Positions 62,692 through 64,000 of a stretch of 64,000 nucleotides of DNA are shown here, one piece after another. Source of the DNA: Pirellulaceae bacterium. Lineage in GTDB: Bacteria > Planctomycetota > Planctomycetia > Pirellulales > Pirellulaceae. The first letter of the stretch is position 1; each line of letters starts with the position of its first letter. The translations under genes were made by a program, and so were the position numbers. The stretch is from contig JAHBXT010000003.1 in the NCBI GenBank assembly GCA_019636385.1, forward strand, positions 186,001 through 250,000, written 5' to 3'. The notes under the pieces are model-generated. The model had not been told where the DNA came from, made no database searches, and saw only the letters and a program-made list of their open reading frames with translations.

Positions 62692-64000
62692 TATAGTTTT
62701 CGCCTCCCCTGTCGCTCCTGCTCTAGGGCCCCTTGGCGCTTGACCTCGTCGATTTGCTTGTCAAATTCATTCGGGATATATTCAGACTTTCCGAAAATTG
62801 AACTCCTGATCGCTGTGTAAGCTTCCGAAAATGGTTCCATGTAATCAAGAAGCGACACAAGCCTTGCGGAAATTTCCGTCAAGATCATTTGCGCATCGGT
62901 GCCAATGACTTGCCAGTCATTTCGCAATCCCTGCAACGCTGCTTCCAGCTTATCCTGCGATTGAACCATCCCAGACAATGCTGGAGCTTGATAGTCAGCT
63001 TGCTCACGCTCTCGGAACCATCGGTTTCGATCAAGATCAGCATAGGCCGCCATCAATTGACCATTGTGCTTAACCAGACCTCGCTGATATTCGATGTATG
63101 TCTGGTTTACTTTCCCCTGCAATTCACTGAAAGTGTACGTTGCGGCTGCGGCTGTGCCAATTATCCCCGTCCACTCCACAATCGCTTCACCAAAGCTAGA
63201 CAGGTTTTTCCTGGTCAATATCTTATCGGGATCGCCATCGGATGAACTGTGACTGCCAGAATCATCACCGCCAGGTGGTGTGTCGTTAACTCCACCATTC
63301 CCCCCTCGGCCACCATCACCGCTGCTATTTCCGCTGCTAGACAGCCGGTCATCAGATGGTTGATTTGGCGATTCACCCGAGCTTCCCTGCAAGAAATCTT
63401 GCATCAGCCCTTCAAACTCTGCATCGGAGTCAGAAAACATCTTGGCAATGCGACTGGCAGACTCTGCGAGTCCTCCGGAATCCGATGCGGCGTGTGATGC
63501 CTTGCGCGCCTTAGAGCCATACTTCAGCAACTTGGCCGAATCACCCACATACGGGATCATCGACGCTAGGCTGATACCGGCATTCTTCAGATGCTTACCG
63601 GCGTTGGCTGGATCAACGACCATGCGGCCAAGCGACAGCATCGCATTTGCGCCATCGGCAATTGGCGTTGGATCAGCGACGCCAAGCGCGTCCAACCCCA
63701 TCTGCGCATAGTCCATAAACGACCGCTTGGCCTGGCTGCTACCGCCATCGCTGTCACCGCTGCTACTACTAGAATTGGGTGACTGGGCTTCTTGCGTTGC
63801 CGAAGGCACAGAGGTTGAAGATGAAGCGGATTGCACCACAGCAGCCTGCTGGGCGGCCTGCTGTTGCACCCAAGCGGAGACGTTTTCCCTAGTCCCTAGA
63901 TTCTCGCGATCGGCCAACATTTCCTGCAGCGATGGTCCACCATCAACTCGAGCTGCTAATTCCTGCGGGCCAAACGAATCAAAATCCAGCCCATGCTGCA
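62691..64000 (-). CDS. C-terminal part of a large phage-like protein, possible tape measure
   Basis: At least 436 residues, open to the right edge of the window, so the start is not seen (the first in-window ATG is at 63920 but the frame continues beyond it). The chain is Gln/Ala/Ser-rich at first, then a hydrophobic glycine-rich stretch (ADGANAMLSLGRMV, SLASMIPYVGDSAKLLKYGSKA), a low-complexity Ser/Gly/Asp linker (about residues 180-260 from the edge) and a long helical C-terminus (YAAYADLDRN-like to LVSLLDYMEPF). This mix of coiled coil, membrane-like and linker segments, plus its place before the tail-like genes, recalls tail tape-measure proteins. That is inference; no diagnostic motif was found. 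Confidence 0.5.
   Translation of the reverse strand, partial: QHGLDFDSFGPQELAARVDGGPSLQEMLADRENLGTRENVSAWVQQQAAQQAAVVQSASSSTSVPSATQEAQSPNSSSSSGDSDGGSSQAKRSFMDYAQMGLDALGVADPTPIADGANAMLSLGRMVVDPANAGKHLKNAGISLASMIPYVGDSAKLLKYGSKARKASHAASDSGGLAESASRIAKMFSDSDAEFEGLMQDFLQGSSGESPNQPSDDRLSSSGNSSGDGGRGGNGGVNDTPPGGDDSGSHSSSDGDPDKILTRKNLSSFGEAIVEWTGIIGTAAAATYTFSELQGKVNQTYIEYQRGLVKHNGQLMAAYADLDRNRWFREREQADYQAPALSGMVQSQDKLEAALQGLRNDWQVIGTDAQMILTEISARLVSLLDYMEPFSEAYTAIRSSIFGKSEYIPNEFDKQIDEVKRQGALEQERQGRRKL

Overview
The window looks like a chromosomal segment of a planctomycete, probably of the Pirellulaceae/Pirellulales type. The evidence is a DUF1559 prepilin-like protein, a Tat-exported Gfo/Idh/MocA oxidoreductase, the H4MPT-linked C1 genes fae and mtdB in a heterotroph-like context, lipid A genes, a divergent type II secretion-like cluster, and small operons with large gaps between them. 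This assignment rests on gene content only.

Layout. 1-2.2 kb: hpt (partial), a PSP1-domain protein and a coiled-coil zinc-ribbon protein. 2.3-3.2 kb: an exported Gly/Met-repeat protein. 3.5-5.1 kb: formaldehyde-activating enzyme and methylene-H4MPT dehydrogenase, with a hairpin terminator between them. 5.2-9.0 kb (minus): a Skp/OmpH-like chaperone, lpxC, lpxA, and a sugar-nucleotide-type dehydrogenase overlapping lpxA. 9.4-14.4 kb: SDR, thioesterase-like protein, DUF1559 protein, rplU and a Tat-exported oxidoreductase. 14.9-26.3 kb: an exopolysaccharide cluster (chain-length protein, three GT4 glycosyltransferases, flippase, polymerase/ligase, asparagine synthase-type amidotransferase, galE). 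26.3-39.4 kb: a divergent type II secretion/type IV pilus-like locus. Secretin and two lipoproteins lie on minus. Three pseudopilins, L/N-, M/O-, E-, F- and P-like genes lie on plus, several with 4-nt overlaps. 40.4-42.2 kb: an RbfA-like protein translationally coupled to an RtcB RNA ligase gene that carries a frameshifting deletion. 42.9-44.6 kb: a glutaredoxin-DsbD fusion.

44.6-47.5 kb is a mobile-element scar. It holds a decayed IS3-family end, an intact IS3-family orfA/orfB element in the opposite orientation, a tyrosine integrase remnant that has lost its catalytic core, and the 3' half of a tRNA-Pro(GGG), read here as an attachment-site copy. From 47.6 kb to the right edge runs one tightly packed minus-strand operon of large, mostly unrecognised proteins with phage-tail-like character. 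It includes a 1166-residue protein resembling the PcRGLX/YetA rhamnogalacturonan lyase family. A GIY-YIG-like nuclease flanked by zinc ribbons sits within it on the opposite strand. I read 47.5-64 kb as part of an integrated phage-like element whose other end, expected to carry the intact tRNA-Pro, lies outside the window. This is the part most likely to hold undescribed biology.
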